Positions 27,474 to 36,066 of a DNA stretch of 64,000 nucleotides are shown here, piece by piece. The notes under the pieces were generated by a model. The model made no database searches. It had not been told where the DNA came from and saw only the letters and a program-made list of their open reading frames with translations. Positions within the stretch are counted from its first letter, which is position 1. The number at the start of each line of letters is the position of its first letter. Source of the stretch: JANQPX01 sp041398025 (GTDB lineage Bacteria; Pseudomonadota; Alphaproteobacteria; Geminicoccales; Geminicoccaceae); the NCBI GenBank assembly GCA_041398025.1, contig JAWKVM010000036.1:18303-82302 (forward strand). Reading direction: 5' to 3'. Made by a program: the position numbers and the translations under genes.

Positions 27474-28681
27474 GCCCTCCGATGGATGTGCCCCGCCTGC
27501 TGCGCGCCGATGGCCGGCCCGCGCGCATCGCGCTCGTGCATGAATGGTTCGACCATTTCTACGGCTCCGAGCGCGTCGCCGCCGAAATTCTCGCCTGCTA
27601 TCCCGATGCCGACGTCTTCACCCTGGTGGACATCATGCAGGGCGATGAGCGGCGCTTTCTCGACGGCAAGACCGTCCATACCTCCTTCATCCAGCGCCTG
27701 CCCTTCGGCAAGTCGCCGCGCTTTCGCCACTATCTCCCGCTGTTTCCGCTGGCGATCGAGCAGTTCGACCTCGGCGCCTACGACCTGGTGCTGTCCAGCA
27801 GCCATGTGGTCGCCAAGGGCGTGCTCACCGGCGCCGATCAGCTCCATATCGCCTACGTGCATACACCGGTACGCTATGCCTGGGAGCTGCAGCACGACTA
27901 TCTGCGCCAGGCCGGGCTGGACCGCGGCCTGAAGGGCATGTTGGCTCGCTATCTGATGCATCGTCTGCGGCTTTGGGACCTGCGCACCGTGAACGGCGTC
28001 GATCGCTACATCGCCAATTCCGCCTATGTGGCGAGACGCATCCGCAAGACCTATCGCCGGGACAGCGACGTGGTGCACCCGCCGGTCGACGTCGACCGCT
28101 TCGGCCTGGAGGAGCTGAAGGGCGACCACTATCTCGCCGTTTCCCGCTTCGTTCCCTACAAGCACACCGAGACCATCGTCGATGCCTTTATCGGCATGCC
28201 GGAAAGGAAGCTCACGGTGATTGGCGACGGTCCGGGGCTGAAGGCGGCGAAGGCGCGGGCGACGCCCAACATCACGCTCCTGCCGCCCCAGCCCTTCGAG
28301 CGGCTTGAGCAGGAGATGCGCCGTGCCAAGGCCTTCATCTTCGCGCCGGAGGAGGATTTCGGCATCACCCCGGTCGAGGCCCAGGCGGCCGGCACGCCGG
28401 TCATCGCCTATGGTGCCGGCGGCGTTCTCGAAACCGTCTGCCCCCTCGATCAGCCGAAGCCCACCGGCCTTTTCTTCGAGCATCAGACGCCGGAGGCCAT
28501 CCGCGGGGCCATCGCCAGGTTCGAGCAGAACGCCGGCAGCTTCTCCGCCAAGGCCTGCCGGGACAACGCGCTTCGCTTCGCCACGCCGCACTTCCGGGAA
28601 CGCTATGTCCGGCTTGTGACCGAGACCTGGCAAGACCACGGCGGCCGGGTCGACACCATGGACCGCCCGAAGGTCGCCTGA
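27470..28681 (+). CDS. Family 4-type glycosyltransferase
   Basis: The 403-residue GT-B protein has an N-terminal lobe RIALVHEWFDHFYGSERVAA that is typical of GT4 enzymes in polysaccharide synthesis. The linker contains YIANSAYVARRIRKTYRRDS and VVHPPVDVDRF. The C-terminal nucleotide-sugar lobe has YLAVSRFVPYKHTETIVDAF and the E-x7-E element EEDFGITPVEAQAAGTPVIA. It probably transfers a sugar (mannose-like in relatives) to a lipid-linked glycan. ATGA overlaps the uup stop. It lies 10 kb from the main polysaccharide locus. Confidence 0.85.
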   Translation: MSPPMDVPRLLRADGRPARIALVHEWFDHFYGSERVAAEILACYPDADVFTLVDIMQGDERRFLDGKTVHTSFIQRLPFGKSPRFRHYLPLFPLAIEQFDLGAYDLVLSSSHVVAKGVLTGADQLHIAYVHTPVRYAWELQHDYLRQAGLDRGLKGMLARYLMHRLRLWDLRTVNGVDRYIANSAYVARRIRKTYRRDSDVVHPPVDVDRFGLEELKGDHYLAVSRFVPYKHTETIVDAFIGMPERKLTVIGDGPGLKAAKARATPNITLLPPQPFERLEQEMRRAKAFIFAPEEDFGITPVEAQAAGTPVIAYGAGGVLETVCPLDQPKPTGLFFEHQTPEAIRGAIARFEQNAGSFSAKACRDNALRFATPHFRERYVRLVTETWQDHGGRVDTMDRPKVA

Positions 28682-28696
28682 CCTCTCGCTTTCTCC

Positions 28697-28730
28697 TTCG
28701 CAAAGATGAAAAAAATATCATCTTCGCGAA
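28697..28730. terminator. Hairpin downstream of the glycosyltransferase
   Basis: TTCGCAAAGATGA at 28697-28709 pairs with 28718-28730 with one mismatch across an A-rich 8-base loop. It starts 16 bases after the stop codon of the glycosyltransferase and lies about 100 bases before degP. It may be a terminator, or an operator-like dyad for degP. Confidence 0.5.
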
Positions 28731-28833
28731 AGGCATCCTTCACGCAGCATCTCCAGATGAAAGGCTCGACAAGCCCTTTCGTCCTCGGGTCCTTCCGCCT
28801 GATGCGGCCACGCCCGACCTGTCGCTGGAGATA

Positions 28834-30396
28834 TTGATGCAAGCCTTGAACGACCGAACGGACAAACGCCAGCCACGGCGCAAAGCCCATCTCGCCCTCG
28901 CCCTCACCTCAGCAGCCGCCATCGGTCTCCTGGTCGGTGTCAATGCCGTGCCGAGCAGCCAGGCCGCGACCACGGCGCCGCTGGCAGCAGCCCCCTGGGA
29001 AGGCTATGCCGATCTGATCGATCAGATCATGCCGAGCGTGGTCACCGTCACGACCAAGACCAATGGCGATGCTGAACTCGTGACCGAGCGCACCCACCCT
29101 CGCGGCGATTTCGGCGGCATGGACGACGACATGCAGCGCTTCATGGAGCGCTTTTTCGGCGAACGCGGCATGCCCGGTCAGCGCGGTCCGATGCCCCAGT
29201 TCCCCAGCCCGCATGGCCACGGCCCGATGGCCGGCGCCGGTTCCGGCTTCATCATCGACGAAGATGGCCTGATCGTCACCAACAACCACGTCGTCGACGG
29301 CGCCGACGAGGTCAAGGTGACCATGAATGACGGCCGGGAGTTCGACGCCGAGGTGATCGGCACCGACCCGGACACCGACCTCGCTCTCCTGAAGGTCACG
29401 TCGGAAAAACCGCTGCCGGTCGCCAAATTCGCCGACTCCGACGACGTGCGCGTCGGCGATGCGGTGATCGCCATCGGCAATCCCTTCGGCCTCGGCGGCA
29501 CGGTGACCGCCGGCATCGTCTCGGCCAAGGCGCGCGAGATCGGTGCCGGACGCTATGACGACTTCCTGCAGATCGACGCCCCGATCAACCGCGGCAATTC
29601 CGGCGGCCCGACCTTCAACCTCGAGGGCGAGGTGATCGGCGTGAACACGGCGATTCTCGGACCGAACGGCGGCAATGTCGGCATCGGCTTCGCCATTCCG
29701 GCGAACCTCGCCCAGAAGATCGTTGCCGATCTCGAAGACGACGGGTCGGTGGAGCGCGGCTGGCTCGGCGTGCACATCCAGGACCTGGACGAGGATCTGG
29801 CCAATGGGCTGGGTCTCGACGGGACCAAGGGCGCCCTGGTGGCGCGGGTCACCGACGACGGTCCGGCGAAGGCCTCCGGCATCGAGCAGGGCGACGTCAT
29901 CCTCCGCTATGGCGACAAGGCGATCGAGTCGGTGCGTGATCTCACCCGTGCGGTCGCCGACACCGATCCCGGCGCAAGCGTGCCGGTCGCGGTCTGGCGC
30001 GACGGCAAAGAGCAGAAACTCTCCGTCGACATCGCCCAGATGCCCTCCGAGCAGACCATGGCCAGCATCGAGAGCAACGGCCAGCTCGACGCAGGCGGGC
30101 CCAAGATCGGCCTGGCCCTCGCGACGATCGACGACGATGTCAGGGCCGAGATGAACCTGCCGGACAGCATCGACGGCGCCGTCGTGACCGACGTGCTTCC
30201 CGGCAGCCCGGCTGCGGAAAAAGGCCTTCGCCAGGGTGACGTGATCATCGAGGCCGACCATCAGGCCGTCACCGCGCCCAAGACTGTGGCCGACGCGGTC
30301 AAGGCTGCGGCCGAGCGCGGCGACAAGGCCGTCCTGCTTCTGGTCAAGCGCGGCGACCAGGACCGGTTCGTCGCCGTCCGCATCGACCAGGCCTAG
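28834..30396 (+). CDS. degP: Do/DegP-family periplasmic serine protease
   Basis: The 520-residue envelope protease-chaperone has an N-terminal membrane/signal segment (about 18-37). The trypsin-like domain has a catalytic triad of His151 (TNNHVVDGADEV), Asp181 (DPDTDLALLKV) and Ser255 (NRGNSGGPTF). Two PDZ domains follow: about 300-390 (GWLGVHIQDLDEDLANGLGL) and about 425-515 (VVTDVLPGSPAAEKGLRQGD). A Met/Gly/Pro-rich flexible segment (residues 90-130) resembles the LA loop of Do proteases. GGAGATATTG precedes the ATG. It degrades or refolds damaged envelope proteins. A sensor pair follows downstream, which may respond to envelope state. Confidence 0.93.
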   Translation: MMQALNDRTDKRQPRRKAHLALALTSAAAIGLLVGVNAVPSSQAATTAPLAAAPWEGYADLIDQIMPSVVTVTTKTNGDAELVTERTHPRGDFGGMDDDMQRFMERFFGERGMPGQRGPMPQFPSPHGHGPMAGAGSGFIIDEDGLIVTNNHVVDGADEVKVTMNDGREFDAEVIGTDPDTDLALLKVTSEKPLPVAKFADSDDVRVGDAVIAIGNPFGLGGTVTAGIVSAKAREIGAGRYDDFLQIDAPINRGNSGGPTFNLEGEVIGVNTAILGPNGGNVGIGFAIPANLAQKIVADLEDDGSVERGWLGVHIQDLDEDLANGLGLDGTKGALVARVTDDGPAKASGIEQGDVILRYGDKAIESVRDLTRAVADTDPGASVPVAVWRDGKEQKLSVDIAQMPSEQTMASIESNGQLDAGGPKIGLALATIDDDVRAEMNLPDSIDGAVVTDVLPGSPAAEKGLRQGDVIIEADHQAVTAPKTVADAVKAAAERGDKAVLLLVKRGDQDRFVAVRIDQA

Positions 30397-30475
30397 GCGG
30401 GCACGGCCCGCGGCGGCAGGCGCGGCCTGCAGCGCAGCCGCTGTCGCGGAGTCCCGCAAGAAATGGAGGTGGTGA

Positions 30476-30500
30476 GGGGCCGGTGCTTGTCGCCGGCCCC
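30476..30500 (+). terminator. GC-rich hairpin after degP
   Basis: GGGGCCGG (30476-30483) pairs perfectly with CCGGCCCC (30493-30500) over a 9-base loop, between degP and the response-regulator gene. No long U-run follows, so it is a weaker terminator or a stabilising 3' structure. Confidence 0.55.
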
Positions 30501-30512
30501 GCCATGTCTTAG

Positions 30513-31208
30513 ATGACGTCCATGCATGTGCTTTTGATCGAAGACGATGTGGATGCCGCCGACTACCTGAAGAAGGGGCTGAAGGAGAGCGGCCATCAGG
30601 TGGAGCATGCCGCCGACGGCAAGACCGGGCTGATCAAGGCCGCGGCCGAGGCGTTCGACGTGCTGGTGGTCGACCGCATGCTGCCCGGCCTGGACGGGCT
30701 CAGCCTGGTGCAGCATCTGCGCGCCACCGGCAATGCCACGCCGGTGCTGTTTCTCTCCGCGCTCGGCGAGGTCGACGACCGCGTCAAAGGCCTGCGCGCC
30801 GGCGGCGACGACTATCTGGTCAAGCCCTACGCCTTCGCCGAACTGCTGGCACGGGTCGAGACGCTGGGCCGGCGGCCGCAGTCGCAGCCGGTGGCGACGA
30901 CGCTCAGGATCGCCGATCTCGAGATGGATCTGCTCGGCCGCAAGGTCACGCGCGGCGAGCGCGTGATCGATCTGCAGACCAAGGAGTTCCAGCTCCTCGA
31001 GGTCCTGATGCGCCATGCCGGCCAGGTCATGACCCGCACCATGCTGCTGGAGAAGGTCTGGGACTATCATTTCGATCCGCAGACCAATGTGATCGACGTC
31101 CATATCAGCCGTCTGCGCCAGAAGATCGATCGCGATTTCGACCTGCCGCTGATCCATACGGTGCGCGGCGCCGGATATTGTCTGCGTGCGCCCGATCAGG
31201 CTTCTTGA
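30513..31208 (+). CDS. OmpR/PhoB-family response regulator
   Basis: Of 231 residues, 1-115 are the receiver domain (VLLIEDDVDAADYLKKGL, phospho-acceptor Asp54 in LVVDRMLPGLDG, FLSALGEVDDRVKGL, Lys in YLVKPYAFAEL). Residues 130-228 form the winged-helix Trans_reg_C domain (LQTKEFQLLEVLMRHAGQVM, NVIDVHISRLRQKID, HTVRGAGYCLRA). It is a DNA-binding transcription factor controlled by the kinase encoded next. The start may be ATG 30513 or 30522. The 3' end overlaps the kinase gene by 23 bases. Confidence 0.93.
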   Translation: MTSMHVLLIEDDVDAADYLKKGLKESGHQVEHAADGKTGLIKAAAEAFDVLVVDRMLPGLDGLSLVQHLRATGNATPVLFLSALGEVDDRVKGLRAGGDDYLVKPYAFAELLARVETLGRRPQSQPVATTLRIADLEMDLLGRKVTRGERVIDLQTKEFQLLEVLMRHAGQVMTRTMLLEKVWDYHFDPQTNVIDVHISRLRQKIDRDFDLPLIHTVRGAGYCLRAPDQAS

Positions 31209-32646
31209 CACCTCGGCCTTTCGCCTGACGCTGATCTATCTCGGCCTGTTCGGCGTCTCGGCGCTCACCCTGCTCGGCTATCTCTATTTTGCCACCGCGG
31301 GCTTCATGACCCGGCAGACGGAAGAGACCATTCAGGCCGAGATCGCAGGCCTCGCCGAGCAGTATCGGACCCAGGGCCTGCCGCGCCTTCGCCAGGTGAT
31401 CGACCAGCGCAGCGCCGCCCAGCCGCATCGCGCCAGCATCTATCTTCTGACCGACCCTGGAGGCCGCTGGGTCGCCGGCAATATCGACCGCTGGCCGGAT
31501 GCGCAGCCCGGCGAGGATGGCTGGCTGACCTTTCCGGTCACCGTCGAGCCGGACGGTATCGAGCCGGAAAATCGCCGTGCGATCGCACAGAGTTTCAGGC
31601 TCGCCGGCGCCTATCGACTCCTGGTCGGCCGGGAGGTCGAGGACCGGCTGGAGCTGCAGACCCGGATCAAGCAGGCGCTCTCCTGGGGCGTGGGCTTCAC
31701 CTTGCTGCTCGGCCTGGCCGGCGGCCTCCTGATGAGCCGCGGTCTGCTGCGGAGGGTCGATGGCATCAACCGCACCACCGAGCGCATCATGAAGGGCGAT
31801 CTCAGCCAGCGCATCGCCCTGAACAGCTCACGCGGCGACGAGTTCGATCAGCTCGCCTCGAACCTGAACGCCATGCTCGAGCAGATCGAGCGGCTGCTGA
31901 ACGGCATGCGCCAGGTGACCGACAACATCGCCCACGATCTCAGGACACCGCTCAATCGCATGCGCTCGCGCATCGAGGTGGCGCTGCTCGGCGACGATGG
32001 CGAGAGCAGCGAGGCACTGCGGCCCGTGCTGGAGCAGACGCTGAACGACGCCGAGACCATGATCGGCACCTTCAATGCCCTTCTCGACATCGCGCGCGCC
32101 GAGGCCGGAAGCGAGCGCGCCGCGTTCGAGAAGGTCGAGCTGACGCCCCTGGTCAGGGATGTGGTCGACCTCTATCGGCCGCTCGCCGAGGACAAGGGCC
32201 AGACGATCGACGTCGCGATCGAAAGCGACGCCGTGGTCGACGCCAACCGCCATCTGCTCGCGCAAGCACTCGCCAACCTCCTCGACAATGCGGTGAAATA
32301 CACGCCGGAAGGCGGACGGATCAGTCTCACCGTCAGCGAGGGGCCGGCGATCTCGGTCGCCGACAGCGGTCCCGGCATCCCCGAAGGCCAGCGCGGCAAG
32401 GTGCTTCAGCGCTTCGTGCGTCTGGACGAGACCAGGGCGACGCCCGGGAACGGCCTGGGCTTGAGCCTGGTCGCTGCCGTCGCCAGGCTGCACGGGGCGA
32501 AGCTGGTGCTGGAGGATAATCAGCCCGGCCTTCGCGTGCGCCTCGACTTTCAAGGCGGGAGCCGGCAGATAGAGGATGAGCCAAGTCGCTCCCAGACGCC
32601 GCCTGCCAAGGCCTTGCGCGACCTCAGGCAGAAGGCCCGAGCCTAG
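31186..32646 (+). CDS. Membrane sensor histidine kinase
   Basis: The start is a GTG at 31186 inside the regulator gene. Of 486 residues, transmembrane helix 1 spans about 13-37, a periplasmic sensor of about 125 residues follows, and helix 2 spans about 164-184. A HAMP domain (RGLLRRVDGINRTTERIMKG) leads to HisKA with phosphorylated His250 in DNIAHDLRTPLNRMR. The HATPase has N-box LANLLDNAVKYTP, G1 VADSGPGIPEGQ and G2 GNGLGLSLVAA. This is an EnvZ/CusS-like layout. The sensor domain has no recognisable ligand motif. It partners the overlapping OmpR-type regulator. Confidence 0.93.
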   Translation: MRPIRLLDTSAFRLTLIYLGLFGVSALTLLGYLYFATAGFMTRQTEETIQAEIAGLAEQYRTQGLPRLRQVIDQRSAAQPHRASIYLLTDPGGRWVAGNIDRWPDAQPGEDGWLTFPVTVEPDGIEPENRRAIAQSFRLAGAYRLLVGREVEDRLELQTRIKQALSWGVGFTLLLGLAGGLLMSRGLLRRVDGINRTTERIMKGDLSQRIALNSSRGDEFDQLASNLNAMLEQIERLLNGMRQVTDNIAHDLRTPLNRMRSRIEVALLGDDGESSEALRPVLEQTLNDAETMIGTFNALLDIARAEAGSERAAFEKVELTPLVRDVVDLYRPLAEDKGQTIDVAIESDAVVDANRHLLAQALANLLDNAVKYTPEGGRISLTVSEGPAISVADSGPGIPEGQRGKVLQRFVRLDETRATPGNGLGLSLVAAVARLHGAKLVLEDNQPGLRVRLDFQGGSRQIEDEPSRSQTPPAKALRDLRQKARA

Positions 32647-32659
32647 ATGAGAGGACGCC

Positions 32660-33043
32660 ATGTCGCATAAAAGCCGGCTCGCCGGTCTCTGCGTCGACTG
32701 CCACACCGACGATCTCGAAGCAGCCGCCCGCTTCTGGAGCGCCGCCCTCGGCTACGCGATCAAACGAAGCGACGATCCGGCCGAGGCCAATTATGTCGGC
32801 CTGGACAGCAGCCGGGACGGTCTGGGCGTCGAGGTGCAGCAGGTCGATCACGACAGCCGCGTCCATCTCGACATCGAGACCGACGACATCGAGGCGGAGG
32901 CGGCCCGCCTCGAAGCGCTCGGCGCCAAGCGGGTTGCGGCCATCCGCACCTGGCTGGTGATGGAGGCGCCGACCGGCCAGCGCTTCTGTCTCGTGCGGCC
33001 GCAGAATGCGGGCTTCGAGGACAAGGCGAACCGGTGGGATTAG
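32660..33043 (+). CDS. VOC-fold protein (glyoxalase-like)
   Basis: A 127-residue single-domain protein starts MSHKSRLAGLCVDCHTDDLE and then AARFWSAALGYAIKR, the standard VOC opening. VHLDIETDDIEAEAARLEAL precedes the second module, and APTGQRFCLVRPQNAGF ends it, as in the glyoxalase-like (Glyoxalase_6) subgroup. GAGAGGACGCC precedes the start. The gene is 13 bases after the kinase, so it may be the third gene of that operon. The substrate is unknown. Confidence 0.8.
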   Translation: MSHKSRLAGLCVDCHTDDLEAAARFWSAALGYAIKRSDDPAEANYVGLDSSRDGLGVEVQQVDHDSRVHLDIETDDIEAEAARLEALGAKRVAAIRTWLVMEAPTGQRFCLVRPQNAGFEDKANRWD

Positions 33044-33046
33044 AGC

Positions 33047-33180
33047 GGATCCCGATCAGATGTGATCGGGATGCACGCCCTATCTCTTTGTTTCGACGCA
33101 TTTCCTGATCGATCAGCTGGTTCCACCTGATCGGGAAAAGCTCGAGCGGCAGCGAGCCGCGGCATTCGGCGTCGAAGTAT
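33047..33180. repeat. Dispersed intergenic repeat element
   Basis: The element begins GAGCGGATCCCGATCAGATG, then TGATCGGGATGCACGC. It continues through a CTATCTCTTTGTTTCGACGC block to CCTGATCGGGAAAAG. The head is itself an imperfect palindrome (CCCGATCA/TGATCGGG). The same words in the same order occur at 48211-48346. It resembles the abundant roughly 100-bp intergenic repeats of alphaproteobacteria. Confidence 0.65.
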
Positions 33181-33255
33181 GATCAAGATCGCTTCTCGCG
33201 CCCCATCTCCTTAGGATGTTAGTCCCGTGCGACAAGAACCACCTGGAGGCATATC

Positions 33256-33696
33256 ATGGCGGCGCCAGCGATCCACATCCTGAACGGTCCGAATCTCGAC
33301 ATGCTCGGCATTCGCGAGCCCGAGATTTATGGCAAGACGACCCTCTCGGACATCGAAAGCTGGTGTCGGGCCGCCGCCCAGGGCCCGCTGGAATTTCATC
33401 AGTCCAACCACGAGGGCGAGATCGTCGAGAGGCTGCACGCCGCGCGCGGCGTGGCGGCGGGTGTGATCATCAACCCGGCCGGCTACAGCTTCACGTCGAT
33501 CGCGATCCTGGACGCGCTGAAGATCTATGACGGTCCGATCATCGAGCTGCATATCTCCAATATCCATGCGCGCGACGAACTCCACCGGCATTCCATCCTG
33601 TCGTCGGTGGCGACCGCGGTCATCGCGGGGCTCGGCGCGCGCGGCTACGTGACCGCCCTGCAGGCGATGTACGATCTTATCGAAACGCGGAGTTGA
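33256..33696 (+). CDS. aroQ: AroQ-like type II 3-dehydroquinase, variant active site
   Basis: The 146-residue dodecameric-type protein matches class II dehydroquinase along its length. ILNGPNLDMLGIREPEIYGK carries catalytic Arg20 and Tyr25. NHEGE is present, as are Asn73 in IINPAGYSFTS, His99 in IELHISN and Arg106. Two positions differ from the usual enzyme: the His of the T-H-T-S motif is Phe79, and the Arg of E-F-R-R-H-S is His110. It may be the shikimate-pathway enzyme, or a paralogue on a related substrate. A GGAGGCATATC site precedes the ATG. It is isolated and convergent with a transporter operon. Confidence 0.8.
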   Translation: MAAPAIHILNGPNLDMLGIREPEIYGKTTLSDIESWCRAAAQGPLEFHQSNHEGEIVERLHAARGVAAGVIINPAGYSFTSIAILDALKIYDGPIIELHISNIHARDELHRHSILSSVATAVIAGLGARGYVTALQAMYDLIETRS

Positions 33697-33738
33697 TGGC
33701 GCGCGCCTGAAGGACCCGACGTCACTGACCGCCGGTAT

Positions 33739-34599
33739 TCAGAGTTCCTTCCTGATGTCCACGATGCGCATGAGCGCGACGATCATCAGGATGACGATGC
33801 CGAGCAGGACGATGGCGTTGGCAGCGGCCGGCGGAAACTGGAGATAGGAGAGCTCGGTCCAGATGGCCTTGCCGACCGAGGCGATCTGGCCGCCGCCGAG
33901 CACGTTCACCGTGACGAAGTCCCCCATGACGATGGTCAGGACGAAGATCGAGCCGATGGCGATGCCGGGCTTGCAGAGCGGGATGACCACGTTCCACAGC
34001 GTCTGCCAGCCGGTGGCGCCGGCATCATAGGCGGCTTCGAGCAGGCTCTTGTCGATCCTGAGCATGGAGTTGAAGATCGGCACGATCATGAACAGCGTGT
34101 AGAGATGCACGAAGCCGAGAATGACGGAAAAATCGGAATAGAGCAGCCACTCCTGCGGCTGATCGACCAGGCCCAGGCCGAGCAGCGCCTCGTTGACCAG
34201 GCCGTTTCGGCCGAGAAGCGGGATCCAGGAGATCATGCGGATCACGTTCGAGGTCCAGAACGGGATGGTGCAGAGGAGGAAGAGCGCGATCTGCCAGGTC
34301 AGCGTCTTGACGTGGAAGGCGAGGAAATAGGCGATGGTGAAGCCGAGCACCAGCGTGATCAGCCAGACGATCACGCAGAACTGCAGGGTTTTCCAGTAGG
34401 TCCGCCAGGTGACCTCGGAGGAGAAGACGTCGTCGTAGTTCTGGGTGGTGAAGTCGGGGATCAGGATCTGATAGGCCTGGTAGTCGAAAAACGAGACCAC
34501 CACCACCAGCACCATCGGAACGATGAAGAAGGCGAGAAACACCAGCGCCAGCGGCCCGGCTTGCATATAGGGCGCCAGCCGTTCAAACACGGACGCCAC
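33739..34599 (-). CDS. Polyamine-type ABC transporter permease (PotB-like)
   Basis: The 286-residue permease has six apparent membrane spans. Residues about 15-40 form helix 1 (PLALVFLAFFIVPMVLVVVV). The EAA loop is SLLEAAYDAGATGWQTLWNV followed by PLCKPGI. NVIRMISWIPLLGRNGLVN is the PotB-family periplasmic signature. The start is GTG 34599. It belongs with the binding protein and ATPase upstream. These importers usually have two different permeases, but the next gene downstream is the convergent aroQ, so the PotC-like partner is missing from this operon. Confidence 0.88.
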   Translation of the reverse strand: MASVFERLAPYMQAGPLALVFLAFFIVPMVLVVVVSFFDYQAYQILIPDFTTQNYDDVFSSEVTWRTYWKTLQFCVIVWLITLVLGFTIAYFLAFHVKTLTWQIALFLLCTIPFWTSNVIRMISWIPLLGRNGLVNEALLGLGLVDQPQEWLLYSDFSVILGFVHLYTLFMIVPIFNSMLRIDKSLLEAAYDAGATGWQTLWNVVIPLCKPGIAIGSIFVLTIVMGDFVTVNVLGGGQIASVGKAIWTELSYLQFPPAAANAIVLLGIVILMIVALMRIVDIRKEL

Positions 34600-34634
34600 A
34601 CCCCATCAAACCCTCCTCCCGAGCTAACCCGCGC

Positions 34635-34664
34635 GGTTGGGACGATCCTGAGACCGTCCCAACC
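34635..34664 (-). terminator. Intra-operon hairpin after the binding-protein gene
   Basis: GGTTGGGACG (34635-34644) pairs perfectly with CGTCCCAACC (34655-34664) over a 10-base loop, between the solute-binding protein gene and its permease gene. The downstream tract on the minus strand is not U-rich. It could stabilise the upstream mRNA or cause partial termination. Confidence 0.6.
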
Positions 34665-34699
34665 GATCGAGGCAAGTCAAGCCCGCACCCGCAGGGTGC

Positions 34700-36010
34700 C
34701 TAGGCCGCGACGAATTCGTTCCATTTGCGGACCATGTAGCGGTCCTCGTCCATGACGGTGTTCCAGACGGCGACCGCGCCCATGCGGTCCCAGTAGGAGC
34801 CGCCGTCGCGGATTTCTCCGGCCTTGGCGATCTCCTCGCCGGTGGGGCTGACCACGGGATTTTCGGCCTTGGCGCCTTCCATCCAGTAGTTCCACTCCCA
34901 GGGCTCCATGTTCGCCTGGGCGGTCTCGAGCACGGCGGTGTAGTAGCCCTGGCGGTTGAGGAAGGCGCCGGCCCAGCCGGAGAGGTACCAGTTGATGAAC
35001 TCGTAGCAGGCATCGAGCATCCGGCCCTCGACATGGGTCGGGATGCCGAGCCCGGCGGCCCAGGCGCGGTAGCCTTCCTTGAGCGGCTGGTAGACGCAGG
35101 GGATGCCCTGCTGGCGCACCTTGGTGATCGCCGGCGACCACATGGACTGGATGACCACCTCGCCCGAGGCCATCAGGTTGACGCTCTCGTTGAACTCCTT
35201 CCACAGCGCCCGGAACTGGCCGGCCTGCTTCGCCTCGATCAGGAGGGCAATGGTCTTGTCGATCTCCTCCTGGGTCATGTTGCCCATGTCCTCATAGGTG
35301 ATCTCGCCGGTGGCCTGGGCGACCATGCCGGCATCCATGATGCCGATCGCCGGGATGTTGAGGATCGAGGCCTTGCCCTTGAATTCCGGGTTCAGGAGCT
35401 CGGCCCAGGTCTCGATCGGGCGGTTGATCAAATCCGGGCGGATGCCGAGGGTGTCGGCGTTGTAGACCGTCGGGATGAGGGTCATGAAGTCGGTCGGGTC
35501 TTCGGAGAACTCGGTCGACTCGGCGCCGGTCAGGTAGCTCACCTTGATCGGGGCGATGCCGGTGCGTGATGTCTTTTCGCCATTGGGCAACTCGCCCTTG
35601 GTGAAGATCGGCACGATCTTGTCGTAGTTGGCGATCTTCGAGATATCCATGCCGCGCAGATTGCCCGAGGGCACGATCTTCTTCAGCATCCAGTATTCGC
35701 TGTCCAGCAGGTCGAACGAGGTCGGCTGGGTGACCGCGCGCTTGACCACGTCATCCGAGGTCAGCGTGGTGTACTGGATCTCGATGCCGATATCTTCCTT
35801 GCACTTCTCGGAGAGCTCGCGAAAGGCGTTCACGCCGGTGCCGGCATAGCGGATGGTGATCGGCTCCTGGGCATGGATCGCGGGAAAGCCGTCGATCACG
35901 CCGGCGCCGATGGCGAGGCCGGCGGTCGCCGCGGTGCCCTTGAGCACGGTGCGGCGCGAGAGGCTGGCGGCGGGCTTGACGTCGTTCGTCTTCTTGTGCG
36001 TGTCGGTCAT
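34700..36010 (-). CDS. Polyamine-type ABC transporter binding protein, Tat signal
   Basis: The 436-residue SBP_bac_8/PotD-like protein begins at ATG 36010, behind GGAGGACCTC. The earlier in-frame ATG at 36031 lacks that site. The N-terminus has a twin-arginine signal (SLSRRTVLKGTAATAGLAIG), so export is probably in folded form. Mature blocks are ITIRYAGTGVNAFRELSEKC, LLDSEYWMLKKIVPSGNLRG, PTVYNADTLGIRPDLINRPI and CYEFINWYLSGWAGAFLNRQ. The substrate is probably a polyamine or other small cation, by family only. It is the middle gene of the operon. Confidence 0.88.
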   Translation of the reverse strand: MTDTHKKTNDVKPAASLSRRTVLKGTAATAGLAIGAGVIDGFPAIHAQEPITIRYAGTGVNAFRELSEKCKEDIGIEIQYTTLTSDDVVKRAVTQPTSFDLLDSEYWMLKKIVPSGNLRGMDISKIANYDKIVPIFTKGELPNGEKTSRTGIAPIKVSYLTGAESTEFSEDPTDFMTLIPTVYNADTLGIRPDLINRPIETWAELLNPEFKGKASILNIPAIGIMDAGMVAQATGEITYEDMGNMTQEEIDKTIALLIEAKQAGQFRALWKEFNESVNLMASGEVVIQSMWSPAITKVRQQGIPCVYQPLKEGYRAWAAGLGIPTHVEGRMLDACYEFINWYLSGWAGAFLNRQGYYTAVLETAQANMEPWEWNYWMEGAKAENPVVSPTGEEIAKAGEIRDGGSYWDRMGAVAVWNTVMDEDRYMVRKWNEFVAA

Positions 36011-36066
36011 GAGGTCCTCCTTGTCGTTCACAGTTCGGGGGCTTGGCCCCTCTTCAACCTGGATCC

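Noticed and set aside
28909..30459. 516-codon minus-strand frame opposite degP
   Set aside because: The protease on the plus strand has a full catalytic triad and PDZ domains. The antisense frame has no domain.
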